DNA of 64,000 bases from Mesorhizobium sp. M2E.F.Ca.ET.219.01.1.1 (GCF_004016445.2 NZ_SADT02000003.1:387231-451230); one strand, 5' to 3'. Counted from the first letter of the stretch, positions 8,407-18,141 are shown. A program made the numbers and translations. The notes: generated by a model not told the origin, from the sequence alone.

Positions 8407-9651
8407 TTAGCCCTTTTGCGGATCGATGGCCACCGCCGAGATCGGCACGATCTCGATGCCGCGCTTCTTCGCCTCGGCGATCCAGGATGTCACTGTGTCG
8501 ACGGTGATGTCGAAGGCCGAACCGATGCCGACCGCTGAGCCCTTGGCCCGCGCCGTCGCTTCCAGGCTGTCCAGCTTCTTCAGGATCTCGCCGCGGTCCT
8601 GCACCGCGTCGATCGCTGTGTCGCCGGCGACGAACGGCACGCCGTCCTTCAGCGCCAGGTCGGGCGCCACGCTGCGCGAGGATGAGCCGTCATCGACATA
8701 GGCAAGGCCGCGCTTGCCGAGCTCGGCCATGAACGGTTCCATCGCCGAGGCGTCGGCCGAGAAGCGCGCGCCCATATAGTTCATGACTCCGGTATAGTTC
8801 GTGGTCCTGGACAGCGCCCAGTGCAGGCTCTTCAGGTTCTCGTCCGGGCTGGCCGAGACCGTCAGCGTGTTGCGGCCGGGATTGACGTTCGGATAATCGA
8901 ACGGCTCGAGCGGCACCTGCATGACGATCTCATGCCCGCTCTGCCTCGCCGCCTGCATCCAGCGGCCGATGCTGTTGCCTTGCGGCGCGAAGGCCAGCGT
9001 CACTTCGGCCGGCAGCTTGGCGATGGCGGCCTGCGTGCCGGTCTGCGAGACCGCGAGGCCGCCGATGACGATCGCCACCCGCGCGCCGCGCGCGCCCGAC
9101 CACGGCCGCGCATAGACGTCGAAGGGCCGCCTGCCATCGGCCGAGCGCATCGGCAGCGGGCCGGTCTCGCTGCCCTCGATCAGCGCCCTGTCCGGGATGT
9201 GCGCGACCTTGAGGTTCTGGCCGAGCGTCGACGGATCGCGGATGACGATCGCTGCCTTCGGCGGGCCGTTGCCCTCCTCGGTCTGGACATGGATGATCTG
9301 CGGCCCGCCGCTCTTCATCGGCGTGCTGGCCTGCGGCGTCGCGGCCGCAACCGGGGCAGGTGCTGGCGCCGGCGCGGGTGTGGCGGGAGCAGCGACGACC
9401 TTCGGCGTCGAAACCGCCACCTCTTGCGGTTTACGGAACGGCTTCTCGCGCAGCGCGATCGCGCCGGAAACGCCGATCACACCGAGCACGGCGGCTATCG
9501 CGGCAAGTGCACCGCCGCTAATGCCGCGCGAGGCTTTGCGCTGAGGCCGAAGCGTCTGTCCGAGCGGGCGTTCGATGTCCTTGCCGATGTCTGCCAAGTT
9601 AAGTTCCCCGGAAGCACGCCCACCTGGGTGAATGTCACGTTCTCGTGACAT
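8407..9651 (-). CDS. Divergent polysaccharide deacetylase family protein
   Basis: A protein of up to 414 residues. There is a short cytoplasmic N-terminus, one membrane anchor (about residues 45-65), a long Pro/Ala-rich linker (APATPAPAPAPAP), then a C-terminal YibQ-like divergent polysaccharide deacetylase domain (VAIVIGGLAVSQTGTQAAI at its start). It is probably a periplasm-facing, membrane-anchored protein acting near cell-wall or septal enzymes; neighbouring envC/ctpA genes fit such a role. The ATG at 9651 lacks a clear RBS. A TTG at 9597, preceded by GGGGAA, would give a start at ADIGKDIERPLGQ and may be the real one. Confidence 0.82.
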   Translation of the reverse strand: MSRERDIHPGGRASGELNLADIGKDIERPLGQTLRPQRKASRGISGGALAAIAAVLGVIGVSGAIALREKPFRKPQEVAVSTPKVVAAPATPAPAPAPAPVAAATPQASTPMKSGGPQIIHVQTEEGNGPPKAAIVIRDPSTLGQNLKVAHIPDRALIEGSETGPLPMRSADGRRPFDVYARPWSGARGARVAIVIGGLAVSQTGTQAAIAKLPAEVTLAFAPQGNSIGRWMQAARQSGHEIVMQVPLEPFDYPNVNPGRNTLTVSASPDENLKSLHWALSRTTNYTGVMNYMGARFSADASAMEPFMAELGKRGLAYVDDGSSSRSVAPDLALKDGVPFVAGDTAIDAVQDRGEILKKLDSLEATARAKGSAVGIGSAFDITVDTVTSWIAEAKKRGIEIVPISAVAIDPQKG

Positions 9652-9803
9652 TTCGCGTAAACTTCACAATCGCAGGCGCGATACCCCAGACGCGTGGCGC
9701 CCCAACCGCAGTCCCCGAATCAAACTGCCGGAACCTCGCGGTCCCGGCAGCATTGCATTGCTTCGCTCAGCCGGCCAGAGCCTTGCCTCCGGCCGCGACG
9801 GCC

Positions 9804-11135
9804 TTACTGGTTCAGCACGGCCTTGTCCGGGTTCGGCGGGAAGGCCGGGTCGGTCTTCTGGCCGCGCAGCAGCTGCTCGGCATAGATCAGCTGTAAATCG
9901 TCCTTCGGATCCGGCGGGACATAGGCGGCCGAACCCGAGCCGGTGGAGCTCTCGTCGGCGCCCTTGATGTGGCCCTTGAGGTCGGATTCGCCGCGGGTCA
10001 GATCGCGGCCCTGCAGATCCGGCGGCAGCGGCTGGTCGACCTTGATGTCGGGCGTGATGCCCTTGCCCTGGATCGATTTGCCCGACGGCGTGTAATAGAG
10101 CGCCGTCGTTAGCCTGAGCGCGCCATTCTCGCCGAGCGGGATGATGGTCTGCACCGAGCCCTTGCCGAAGGACTGCGTGCCGACCACCGTGACGCGGCGC
10201 AGATCCTGCAGCGCGCCGGCGACGATTTCCGAGGCGCTCGCCGAACCGCCATTGACCAGCACGATCATCGGCTTGCCGTTGATGTCGTCGACCTGCTTCG
10301 GCTTGGCGTCGAAGCGAGTGACGTCCTTCGGATCGCGGCCGCGCGTCGAGACGATCTCGCCGCGCTTGAGGAAGGCATCCGAGACGCTCACCGCCTGGTC
10401 GAGCAGGCCGCCCGGATTGAGGCGCAGATCGAGCACATAGCCCTTCAGCTTGTCGTTCGGCACCTGCTTCTCGATGTTCTCGATGGCGTTCTCGAGATCG
10501 TCATAGGTCTTTTCGGTGAAGGAGGTGATCTTCATGTAGCCGATGTCGTTCTCGACCCGGTACTTCACCGCCTTGACCTTGATGATATCGCGCACCACCG
10601 TCAGTTCGATCGGCTTGTCGGCACCCTGGCGCAGGATGGTGAGCTTGATCGGCGTGTTGACCGGGCCGCGCATCTTCTCGACCGCGTCGTTGAGGGTGAG
10701 GCCGCGAACCTCCTCGCCGTCGATCTTGGCGATGTAGTCGCCGGCGAGCACGCCCGCCTTGGCGGCCGGCGTGTCGTCGATCGGCGTGATCACCTTGACG
10801 AGGTCGTTTTCCATGGTGACCTCGATGCCGAGGCCGCCGAACTCGCCCTTGGTCTGCACGCGCATGTCCTGCGCCTGCTCGGCATTCATGTAGGAGGAAT
10901 GCGGGTCAAGCGAGGCCAGCATGCCGTTGATGGCGTTCTCGACCAGTGACTTGTCGTCCGGCGGCGTCACATAGTTCGCGCGCACGCGCTCGAAGATGTC
11001 GCCGAAGATCGCCAGCTGCTTGTAGGTTTCCGAACCCGCAGCGTTCGCCGCCGAGCCCGGTGTGCCATAGACCAGGCTCATTGCCGATGCGCCCATCAGC
11101 GCGCCGGCAAACAGAAGCGACAGTTTCCGCATCAT
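9804..11135 (-). CDS. ctpA: Carboxyl-terminal processing protease, S41 family
   Basis: A 443-residue periplasmic serine protease. A signal peptide (MMRKLSLLFAGALMGASAMS) is followed by a PDZ domain (GLGIEVTMENDLVKVITPI, about residues 100-180) and the S41 catalytic core with VNGGSASASEIVAGAL (nucleophile Ser) and GKGSVQ (general-base Lys). C-terminal processing proteases trim periplasmic proteins, often peptidoglycan hydrolases. The start at 11135 is set by the GGAAGGACG ribosome site; the longer frame would overlap the upstream gene. It begins two bases after the envC-like gene ends, suggesting translational coupling and joint action in cell-wall remodelling. Confidence 0.93.
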   Translation of the reverse strand: MMRKLSLLFAGALMGASAMSLVYGTPGSAANAAGSETYKQLAIFGDIFERVRANYVTPPDDKSLVENAINGMLASLDPHSSYMNAEQAQDMRVQTKGEFGGLGIEVTMENDLVKVITPIDDTPAAKAGVLAGDYIAKIDGEEVRGLTLNDAVEKMRGPVNTPIKLTILRQGADKPIELTVVRDIIKVKAVKYRVENDIGYMKITSFTEKTYDDLENAIENIEKQVPNDKLKGYVLDLRLNPGGLLDQAVSVSDAFLKRGEIVSTRGRDPKDVTRFDAKPKQVDDINGKPMIVLVNGGSASASEIVAGALQDLRRVTVVGTQSFGKGSVQTIIPLGENGALRLTTALYYTPSGKSIQGKGITPDIKVDQPLPPDLQGRDLTRGESDLKGHIKGADESSTGSGSAAYVPPDPKDDLQLIYAEQLLRGQKTDPAFPPNPDKAVLNQ

Positions 11136-11136
11136 T

Positions 11137-12471
11137 TCACGTCCTTCCAGAGAATCGGTCCGCCCACCATGGGGCAGGATCGACGGGTTTTCCATCCTTG
11201 CGGAACTCGACATAGAGTTCCGACGTCGAATTTTCATTCCGCGAGGCCGAGGTGCTTGCCACCCGGGCCTCTCCCATCGCGCCGATCGGCTCTCCCGCGA
11301 GCACCGACTGTCCCGTCGCGACGCTGATTCTGCTCATCCCCGCCAGGACGACATGATACCCATCGCCCGCATTGAGGATCAAGAGTTGACCATAGGAGCG
11401 AAACGGCCCCGCATAAAGCACGTTTCCATCCACCGGCGCGGTGACGATGGCCCCCGATTGTGTCGCAACCATGTCGCCCTGCATCGCCGCGCCATTGCCG
11501 TCGTCGGTGCCGAAACGCCGCTTGATCTTGCCGATGACCGGCAGCGCGATCTGGCCTTGCAATGCCGAAAACGGCGCCGACCCCGTGAGGCGGTTGGCCT
11601 CCGGCACCGGCAACGCGGCAAGCTCGGTCGTCGAGGCCGTCGTGTCGCTGTCGGTCGCCTTCCGCTCGCCTGCCTTGACCTGGTCCTGCGCCTTGCGCGC
11701 CTTGTCGGCTTCGAGCGAGGCGATCAGGTCCTTGAGGCTGCTCGCCTTCGCCGCCAATTCCTGCGAGTGCCGCTGCTCGGCCGCGATCGCTGTCTGGGTG
11801 TCGGCCTGCAGCTTTTTCTTGGCCTCGAGCAGCATTGTGAGCCGCTTCTTCTCCGCCGTCTGGTCAGTGACGGCGGTGGTGAGTCGGGCCCGTTCGGCCT
11901 CGATCGAGGCCGTCACCCTTGTCTGCTCCTTGAGATCGGCCATCAGCCGGTCGGTCTGCTGGCGCAGTTCCGGCACCACGGCGCCGAGCAGGATGGCACT
12001 GCGGACCGACGACAGCGCGTCCTCGGGCTTGACCAGGATCGCCGGCGGCGGATTGAGCCCCATGCGCTGCAGCGCGCCGAGCACCTCGGCCAGCACGTCG
12101 CGCCGCGCCATGAGCGAGGCGCGCAGCTTCTGTTCCTCGTCCTTCAGCCCTTCGAGCTTGGCGCCGATGTCCTCGATGTCCTGGCCGAGCTTCTGCTCGG
12201 TCATCGCCGACTGGATGAGCGCGGCGGTGATCGAGGCATAATCCTTGCGCACCGAGGCGATATCGGCGGCAAGCTTGGCCAGCCTTTCCGACGAGAGCGT
12301 GATTTCCTTGGAAACCTGCTCGTACTCGGCCCGGCTCTGATCAGGATCGGGCGCCATGTCGAGCGTGTTCTCGGCCGCCCGGACCGGACCGAGCGCGATC
12401 GCGGCGGCGACAAGGGTCAAGCCACAGCGGCTGCGCCATGTGCGCATGATCGGGTACCAGCCTTCAGACAT
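11137..12471 (-). CDS. EnvC-like murein hydrolase activator (degenerate M23/LytM domain)
   Basis: A 444-residue exported protein with a signal peptide (about residues 9-32), a long coiled-coil region (about 40-280, rich in Glu/Lys/Ala/Leu heptads) and a C-terminal LytM domain. The zinc ligands of active M23 peptidases are missing: the HxxxD site reads QGDM, the HLHFE-type motif reads ELYVEFR, and the YAH motif reads VLAGM. This matches EnvC-type regulators that activate amidases rather than cut peptidoglycan themselves. An AGAGG site precedes the ATG at 12471. It is followed directly by ctpA. Confidence 0.88.
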   Translation of the reverse strand: MSEGWYPIMRTWRSRCGLTLVAAAIALGPVRAAENTLDMAPDPDQSRAEYEQVSKEITLSSERLAKLAADIASVRKDYASITAALIQSAMTEQKLGQDIEDIGAKLEGLKDEEQKLRASLMARRDVLAEVLGALQRMGLNPPPAILVKPEDALSSVRSAILLGAVVPELRQQTDRLMADLKEQTRVTASIEAERARLTTAVTDQTAEKKRLTMLLEAKKKLQADTQTAIAAEQRHSQELAAKASSLKDLIASLEADKARKAQDQVKAGERKATDSDTTASTTELAALPVPEANRLTGSAPFSALQGQIALPVIGKIKRRFGTDDGNGAAMQGDMVATQSGAIVTAPVDGNVLYAGPFRSYGQLLILNAGDGYHVVLAGMSRISVATGQSVLAGEPIGAMGEARVASTSASRNENSTSELYVEFRKDGKPVDPAPWWADRFSGRT

Positions 12472-12615
12472 CAGGCCTCTAACCTATCCGCCGCTTCGTT
12501 AACGAACCATCAACCATGTTAGAAACGCCCTACTCCAGCAGTGATGTTCAGCCTTTGAGGCGAAAATCCGAGCCGGGATAAGCAATCCCCAGCTTTTGGA
12601 GATGGCAAGCGCCAT

Positions 12616-13098
12616 TCACGAGCGATGATAGGGATGACCCGCCAGGATGGTCGCGACCCGATAAAGCTGCTCGCCCAGCATCACCCGCACCAGCTGGTGC
12701 GGCCAGGTCAGCGCGCCGAAGGACAGCACCAGGTCGGCCTGATCGCGCAAGGCCTTGTCATGGCCGTCGGCGCCGCCGATGGCGACGACCAGCGCCTTGC
12801 GACCGCCATCACGCAACTGGCCGATACGCGCGGCCAGATCCTCCGAGGAGACAGACTTGCCGCGTTCGTCGAGCAGGATGAGAACGGTTCCGGCCTGCAA
12901 CTGGGCCTGCAGCTTCTGGGCTTCCTCGCGGCGGCGCTCGTCGGCGCTCTGTCCGCGGCTTTCGGGGACCTCGACGATGCCGGCAAATTCCAGCCCGACC
13001 GCGGGCCCGCTCTTCGAAAAGCGCTCGAAATAGCGGTCGGCGAGTTCTCTCTCGGGGCCGGTCTTCATCCGGCCCACGGCATGAACGGTGATCTTCAT
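12616..13098 (-). CDS. rlmH: 23S rRNA pseudouridine-1915 N3-methyltransferase
   Basis: A 160-residue SPOUT methyltransferase that uses SAM to methylate Psi1915 in helix 69 of 23S rRNA. The family hallmarks are present: the N-terminal MKITVHAVGRMK, the LDERGK segment, the FAIGGADG-like VAIGGADGHD glycine loop, and the C-terminal WPHQLVRVMLGEQLYRVATILAGHPYHR, where SAM and rRNA bind. It lies downstream of rsfS, its usual neighbour. Confidence 0.96.
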   Translation of the reverse strand: MKITVHAVGRMKTGPERELADRYFERFSKSGPAVGLEFAGIVEVPESRGQSADERRREEAQKLQAQLQAGTVLILLDERGKSVSSEDLAARIGQLRDGGRKALVVAIGGADGHDKALRDQADLVLSFGALTWPHQLVRVMLGEQLYRVATILAGHPYHRS

Positions 13099-13160
13099 CC
13101 TCGCCCCGGCGAGCTTGTTTCAGCGCATACCGTGATGGTTCACGGCACGCGGATCAAGGC

Positions 13161-13538
13161 TCAGTGCAAGGTCTCTTCCTCGAGGTCCGGCGCCTGCCAC
13201 ATCTTTTCGAGATTGTAGAATTCGCGGACTTCGGGGCGGAAGACATGGACGATGATGTCGCCCGAATCGATCAGGACCCAGTCGGCGCTGGCCAGCCCCT
13301 CGACGCGCGCATTGCCGAGACCGGCATCTTTCAGCGCCTTGAGGAGATGATCGGCGACAGCCGAGACATGACGGTGCGATCGGCCCGAGGCGATGACCAT
13401 ATAGTCGCCGAGGCTCGATTTTCCCTGGATGTCGATTGAGACGATGTTTTCGGCCTTGGAGTCTTCCAGACTGGCAAGGACTGTGTCGAAGGCGAGGGTC
13501 GCGGCGGCGTTGCCGCTGATCCCGGCCGGCGAAGGCAT
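13161..13538 (-). CDS. rsfS: Ribosome silencing factor
   Basis: A protein of 125 residues that binds ribosomal protein L14 and blocks subunit joining when nutrients are low. Motifs SSLGDYMVIASGRSHRHV and the VEGLASADWVLIDSGDIIVHVF stretch define the RsfS/Iojap family. The frame is open to a GTG at 13628, but the ATG at 13538 gives the usual family length; the longer N-terminus has no family similarity. It is upstream of rlmH in the minus-strand cluster. Confidence 0.9.
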   Translation of the reverse strand: MPSPAGISGNAAATLAFDTVLASLEDSKAENIVSIDIQGKSSLGDYMVIASGRSHRHVSAVADHLLKALKDAGLGNARVEGLASADWVLIDSGDIIVHVFRPEVREFYNLEKMWQAPDLEEETLH

Positions 13539-13782
13539 GATATCAGCCTTCTTCCGCAGTGCTGTTCTCAGTGTGTTTCCTTTCCCAACAAGAACAACCA
13601 AATCACCCTGCAAATCAGGTGACACCACTTAGATAGGCAGAGTTCCGTTGCAGTTTCAAGACGACGGCCTCTTTCGCCTGGGCCGCGCCTCGGTCCGGAT
13701 CGCTGTTTTAGGAGTGTCTGAAAAGGGGGAACTGATCCCGGACGCATGGGTTATCGGCGCACCGACCAACGGGATCCCCGCC

Positions 13783-14634
13783 ATGCCCACCGATCCGCAA
13801 AGCGCCCTCATCACCATCCAGGCCGGGCTCGCCCAGCTCAGCACCTTGATCGTTTCCTATTCCTTCTCGGCCATCGGCGCCGTGATCCTTTTGGTTGTCG
13901 GCTATCTGGTCGCCGGGCTTGCCGAACGCTCGATCTATGCCGGCCTCGGCCACATCCACGGCTTCGACGAGACCTTGCGGCATTTCTTCTCGCAGGTCGT
14001 GCGCTACGCCATCCTGATCCTCGTCACCATCATGGTGCTTGGCCAGTTCGGCGTGCAGACGGCCTCCATCATCGCCGCGATCGGCGCTGCCGGCCTCGCC
14101 ATCGGGCTGGCATTGCAGGGCACGCTGCAGAACATCGCCGCCGGCATCATGCTTCTGGCGCTGAGGCCCTTCCGCATCGGTGAGAATGTCGAGGTCGGCG
14201 CGATCGCGGGCACGATCGAGGAGATCGGCCTCTTCGCCACCAAGCTGCGCACCGCCGAAGGCGTCTACATATTGGCGCCCAACTCGACGCTGTGGAACCA
14301 GCCGGTGCGCAATTTCACCCGCAACGGCGTGCGCCGCACCGACGTGACCTTGAGCATCGGCTCCTGGAACGATATCGACCGCGGGCAGAAGACGCTGCTT
14401 GCCATCGCCGGCGCCGAAAGGCGCATCCGGCGCGAACCGCCTCCGATCGCCTTCATCGCTAGTCTCGGCGACGCGACCGTTTCGCTCACCTTGCGCTACT
14501 GGACATCGGCCGCCGACTATTTCTCGACCCAGATCGACATGACCAAGCGCGCCAAGCAGGCCTTCGACAGCGAAGGCATCTCGATCCCGCTGCCGCCGCC
14601 GGAAGTGCCGGCGCCGGAAGCGCGCAAGCAGTAG
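13783..14634 (+). CDS. Small-conductance mechanosensitive channel, MscS family
   Basis: A 283-residue inner-membrane channel. Three membrane segments are predicted (about residues 20-45, 65-90, 95-125). The third contains the glycine/alanine-rich pore helix (GAAGLAIGLALQGTLQNIAAG), followed by the MscS beta domain (LRPFRIGENVEVGAIAGTIEEI) and a C-terminal alpha/beta domain. It opens under membrane tension to release solutes during osmotic downshift. The start at MPTDPQSA is selected because the open frame before it (from 13648) has no MscS similarity. It is convergent with the MFS gene, five bases apart. Confidence 0.9.
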   Translation: MPTDPQSALITIQAGLAQLSTLIVSYSFSAIGAVILLVVGYLVAGLAERSIYAGLGHIHGFDETLRHFFSQVVRYAILILVTIMVLGQFGVQTASIIAAIGAAGLAIGLALQGTLQNIAAGIMLLALRPFRIGENVEVGAIAGTIEEIGLFATKLRTAEGVYILAPNSTLWNQPVRNFTRNGVRRTDVTLSIGSWNDIDRGQKTLLAIAGAERRIRREPPPIAFIASLGDATVSLTLRYWTSAADYFSTQIDMTKRAKQAFDSEGISIPLPPPEVPAPEARKQ

Positions 14635-14639
14635 CCCCC

Positions 14640-15926
14640 TCAATCCTGCCGGGGCTTCTCGTCCGGGGCGAAGGCAAGCTCAACCGGCAGCGGCGTCTGC
14701 GCCGACATCGGCGCGAAACTGCCGCTTGTGGCCGCGGGTGTCGGCCGGCCCGCCGTCACGCGCCACAGCACGAACAGGCAGAAGGCCGATGCGATCGCGA
14801 TCCCGACATAGATGAAGGTGGCGGTGCCGAAGACGGCGGAAAGCGCCGTGACGATGCCGGGCACGATGAAGCCGGCCAGCGACCAGGCAAAGAGCATCGA
14901 GCTCGACAGCGCCAGAAGCTCGTCCTTGGCGGCGCGGTCGGCGGCATGCGCGCTGGAGAGCGCGTAAATCGATTCCGACGCTCCGTCCCAGATCAGATAG
15001 ATCACCACCAGCGCCATCAGCGCGCCGCCGTCGAAGACGATGGCCAAGGTGCTGGCGACGACCGCCAGCGCCGCCGCGCCCGCCAGCACGTAGCGCCGGT
15101 CGGTGCGGTCGGAAATCCAGCCGAGCGGAATCTGCAGGATCAGCGTGCCGACCGGCATCGCCGACAACAGCAGCGCCACGTCGGCCTGGCTGTAGCCCTT
15201 GGCGGTGGCGTGGATCGGCGCGAAGCCGGAAACGATCATCGACAGGCCGCCAACGGCGAGCATGCCGGCGACGCCGACCGGCGAGATTCGCCAGGCGCGG
15301 CGCAGCGCGACCGACGCGGCCTGCGGCGCCGGCGGCTGCGCAAGCCTGGTCATGCCGACCGGCAGGATGGAGAGCGCGGTGAAGGTGATGCCGATCAGCG
15401 ACGCTGCGGCCGTGTGGATGTCGACGGCCGCGAGCGTCGCGTAACCCACGCCCAGCCCAGCGATATAGGCGACGTAGAACACCGCCATCACCCGGCCGCG
15501 GATCGAATTGGGCAAGGCATCGTTCAGCCAGCTCTGCGCGACGATGAACAGCCCGCAGATGGCAAAGCCGTAAAGCGCCCGCGCGGCGATCCACAGAAGC
15601 GGGATCGGCCCGGCGCCAATCGCCGCGTTGGAAAGCGCGATCAGCGCCGAGAGCACCATGAAGGCGCGGGCGTGGCCGACGCGCCGGACCAGCGGCCCGG
15701 TCAGGATGCAGCCGGCCAGTCCGCCGGCCGAAAGCCCGGTGACGATCAGACCCGCCCAGGTCGGGTCGAACCCGTCGGCGCCGAGCCGCACCGGGATATA
15801 GGCGAACATCAGCCCATTGCCGATCGCGATCAGCGCCATCGACACGATAACGCTGGCAATGGCGATCAGCGGCGCCGGTTGTTCGGCGCGGACGGCATCG
15901 GTCGTGGTGGGGTTTTTCTCCAGCAT
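14640..15926 (-). CDS. MFS transporter
   Basis: A 428-residue protein with about twelve hydrophobic helices and the MFS signature loop RRVGHARAF between helices 2 and 3, repeated as SDRTDRRY in the second half (WISDRTDRRYVLAG). The C-terminal 40 residues are hydrophilic. It resembles the YcaD-type subgroup of uncharacterised exporters. The substrate cannot be predicted. It stands between mscS and nadD and has no obvious partner gene. Confidence 0.85.
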   Translation of the reverse strand: MLEKNPTTTDAVRAEQPAPLIAIASVIVSMALIAIGNGLMFAYIPVRLGADGFDPTWAGLIVTGLSAGGLAGCILTGPLVRRVGHARAFMVLSALIALSNAAIGAGPIPLLWIAARALYGFAICGLFIVAQSWLNDALPNSIRGRVMAVFYVAYIAGLGVGYATLAAVDIHTAAASLIGITFTALSILPVGMTRLAQPPAPQAASVALRRAWRISPVGVAGMLAVGGLSMIVSGFAPIHATAKGYSQADVALLLSAMPVGTLILQIPLGWISDRTDRRYVLAGAAALAVVASTLAIVFDGGALMALVVIYLIWDGASESIYALSSAHAADRAAKDELLALSSSMLFAWSLAGFIVPGIVTALSAVFGTATFIYVGIAIASAFCLFVLWRVTAGRPTPAATSGSFAPMSAQTPLPVELAFAPDEKPRQD

Positions 15927-16017
15927 CGCTTGTCAACATCGCTTACCGGAGAGCAAAAGGCCGCCGCAAAAGCGACATCACAGGCCTTCCCTTCCCCCTT
16001 GTGGGGAAGGAGGGCGC

Positions 16018-16650
16018 TCAGCCCTTCGCGGCCTTGCGGATCGCCGTGGACGACAGCGACGAACGCGGCCCGTGGATGAAGGTCCAGGCCGGCGCCTGCA
16101 TGCGGGCAAGCAGCGGCGCGTCGCCCTCGTCGATGCGGGCATAGTCGAAGGTCTTGGCGACCACCGACGACAGGAAGGAGAGCGTCGCGCCCGGACGATC
16201 GATGACCGCGATCGGGAAGGTCAGCACGATCTCGCGCCAGCGCTGCCAGCGGTGGAAGTCGCGCAAGGAGTCCGCGCCCATGATCCAGACGAAATCGACG
16301 CCCGGGTTGCGCGCCTTGACCAGGGCCAGGGTGTCGGCGGTATAGCGCACATGCTGCGCCGCTTCGAAGGCCGTGACCTTGATCCTGGGATTCCTGGCGA
16401 TCTTTTCGGACAGCTCAATGCGCTCGGCAAGCGGCGCGAGTTCGCGCGCGCTTTTCAGCGGATTGCCCGGCGTCACCATCCACCACAGCTGGTCGAGCGC
16501 CAGACGCCTCAGCGCGATCTCGGCGACCAACGCATGTCCGGCATGCGGCGGATTGAATGAGCCTCCGAAGAGCCCGACGGTCAGGCCCCTCGCGGCGTGG
16601 GGCATGCGGAGATAGCGCGAAGGAACCGGTGGTTCAGAAAGGGAAAGCAT
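16018..16650 (-). CDS. nadD: Nicotinate-nucleotide adenylyltransferase
   Basis: A 210-residue enzyme that makes deamido-NAD from nicotinate mononucleotide and ATP. The nucleotidyltransferase motif GLFGGSFNPPHAGHALVAE (about residues 22-40) and the C-terminal SSTAIRKA motif (ISSTxIR type) are both intact. The start at 16650 follows the palindromic repeat; the frame beyond it is formed by repeat DNA. It is downstream of proA in the obgE-proB-proA-nadD-rsfS order common in Alphaproteobacteria, but a 160-bp repeat has inserted between proA and nadD. Confidence 0.95.
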   Translation of the reverse strand: MLSLSEPPVPSRYLRMPHAARGLTVGLFGGSFNPPHAGHALVAEIALRRLALDQLWWMVTPGNPLKSARELAPLAERIELSEKIARNPRIKVTAFEAAQHVRYTADTLALVKARNPGVDFVWIMGADSLRDFHRWQRWREIVLTFPIAVIDRPGATLSFLSSVVAKTFDYARIDEGDAPLLARMQAPAWTFIHGPRSSLSSTAIRKAAKG

Positions 16651-16656
16651 GGTGCT

Positions 16657-16820
16657 AGCCCCCCCTCTCTGCCCTGCCGGGCATCTCCCCCTCAAGGGGG
16701 GAGATCAGCAGTTGCGCCGACGGCGCCCAATCTTCAACGTCAGCGATTGGCGAAAGCCAAGGCGACATCCAATCTCTCCCCTTGAGGGAGAGATGGCCGG
16801 CAGGCCAGAGAGGGGGGCCT
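16657..16820. repeat. Mosaic palindromic element, copy 2
   Basis: Inverted arms CCCCCCTCTCTGCCCTGCCGG and CCGGCAGGCCAGAGAGGGGGG flank a centre with GATTGGCGAAAGCC, the same internal segment as the element at 226-386. Inner hairpins CTCCCCCTCAAGGGGGGAG and CTCTCCCCTTGAGGGAGAG are also present. It separates proA from nadD. Confidence 0.8.
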
Positions 16821-16854
16821 GGGCGCAAGCTTCAGCCCCTTAAGGCAAGCGACA

Positions 16855-18141
16855 TCAAGGCCTCACCTGCCCCGAGCCGCGCACGCGGTATTTGAACGAA
16901 GTGAGCTGCTCGACGCCGACCGGCCCGCGCGCATGCATCTTGCCGGTGGCGATGCCGATCTCGGCGCCCATGCCGAACTCGCCACCATCGGCGAACTGTG
17001 TCGAGGCGTTGTGCAGCAGGATCGCCGAGTCGATCTCGTTGAAGAATTTTTCGACCGCTTGGGCGTCCTCGGCGATGATCGCCTCAGTGTGGTGCGACGA
17101 GAAGGTCTCGATATGCTCGATTGCGCCGGCGACGCCGTCGACCAGTTTCACCGCGATGATGGCATCGAGATATTCCGTCACCCAGTCGGCGTCGGTCGCC
17201 GGGCTGGCTTCGGAGAAAGCCTTAAGCACCTCTTGGTCGGCATGGATCTCGCAGCCGGCGGCGCGCAGCGCTTCCAGGATCGGCACCAGATGCGTGGCGG
17301 CCACAGCGCGGTCGACCAGCAGCGTCTCGGCGGCGCCGCAAACGCCGGTGCGCCGCATCTTGGCGTTGACCGCGATCTTCACCGCCATGTCGAGATCGGC
17401 CGAACGGTCGATATAGAGATGGCAGATGCCTTCGAGATGCGCGAAGACCGGCACCCGCGCCTCGGTCTGCACGCGCCCGACCAGGCTTTTGCCGCCGCGC
17501 GGGATGATGACATCGAGATTGCCGCTTAAGCCTTTGAGCATCTCCCCGACGGCGGCGCGATCGGTGGTCGGCACCAATTGAATGGCATCCTGCGGCAGGC
17601 CGGCAGCCTTCAGCCCTTCGACCATGCAGGCATGGATCGCCGAGGAAGAATTGAGCGAATCCGAGCCGCCGCGCAGGATCACCGGATTGCCGGCCTTGAG
17701 ACAGAGCGCGCCGGCATCCGCCGTCACATTCGGGCGACTCTCATAGATGACGCCGATGACACCGAGCGGCGTGCGCACGCGCTCGATATGCAGCCCGTTC
17801 GGCCGGTCCCATTGGGCGATGACGTCGCCGACCGGATCCTTGAGCGCGGCAATCTCGCGAATGCCGTCGGCCATCGCCTTGATGCGCAAGGCGTTAAGCT
17901 TCAGCCGGTCCATGAAGGAACCGGACAGGCCGGCCTCCTCGCCATTCGACATGTCGATGGCATTGGCGTCGAGAATCGCCTGCTCGTTGCGCAGGATCGC
18001 GTCGGCCATGGCGACAAGCGCGGCATTCTTGGCCTTGGTGGAGGCGATAGCCAACTGTCGGGCGGAGGCGCGTGCGCGGCGGCCGATATCGGCCATCAGC
18101 GCCACCGTGTCTTCGCTGGATTTTTCATGCAGCTTCAGCAT
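16855..18141 (-). CDS. proA: Glutamate-5-semialdehyde dehydrogenase (gamma-glutamyl phosphate reductase)
   Basis: A 428-residue NADPH-dependent enzyme of proline synthesis that reduces gamma-glutamyl phosphate. The aldehyde-dehydrogenase catalytic cysteine is in MRRTGVCGAAETLLVD, and the GVIYESRPNVTADA motif is diagnostic of ProA. ATG 18141 is preferred over ATG 18147, because GGAGG lies six bases upstream of it. It follows proB with a 31-base gap, so both are likely in one transcript. Confidence 0.96.
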   Translation of the reverse strand: MLKLHEKSSEDTVALMADIGRRARASARQLAIASTKAKNAALVAMADAILRNEQAILDANAIDMSNGEEAGLSGSFMDRLKLNALRIKAMADGIREIAALKDPVGDVIAQWDRPNGLHIERVRTPLGVIGVIYESRPNVTADAGALCLKAGNPVILRGGSDSLNSSSAIHACMVEGLKAAGLPQDAIQLVPTTDRAAVGEMLKGLSGNLDVIIPRGGKSLVGRVQTEARVPVFAHLEGICHLYIDRSADLDMAVKIAVNAKMRRTGVCGAAETLLVDRAVAATHLVPILEALRAAGCEIHADQEVLKAFSEASPATDADWVTEYLDAIIAVKLVDGVAGAIEHIETFSSHHTEAIIAEDAQAVEKFFNEIDSAILLHNASTQFADGGEFGMGAEIGIATGKMHARGPVGVEQLTSFKYRVRGSGQVRP

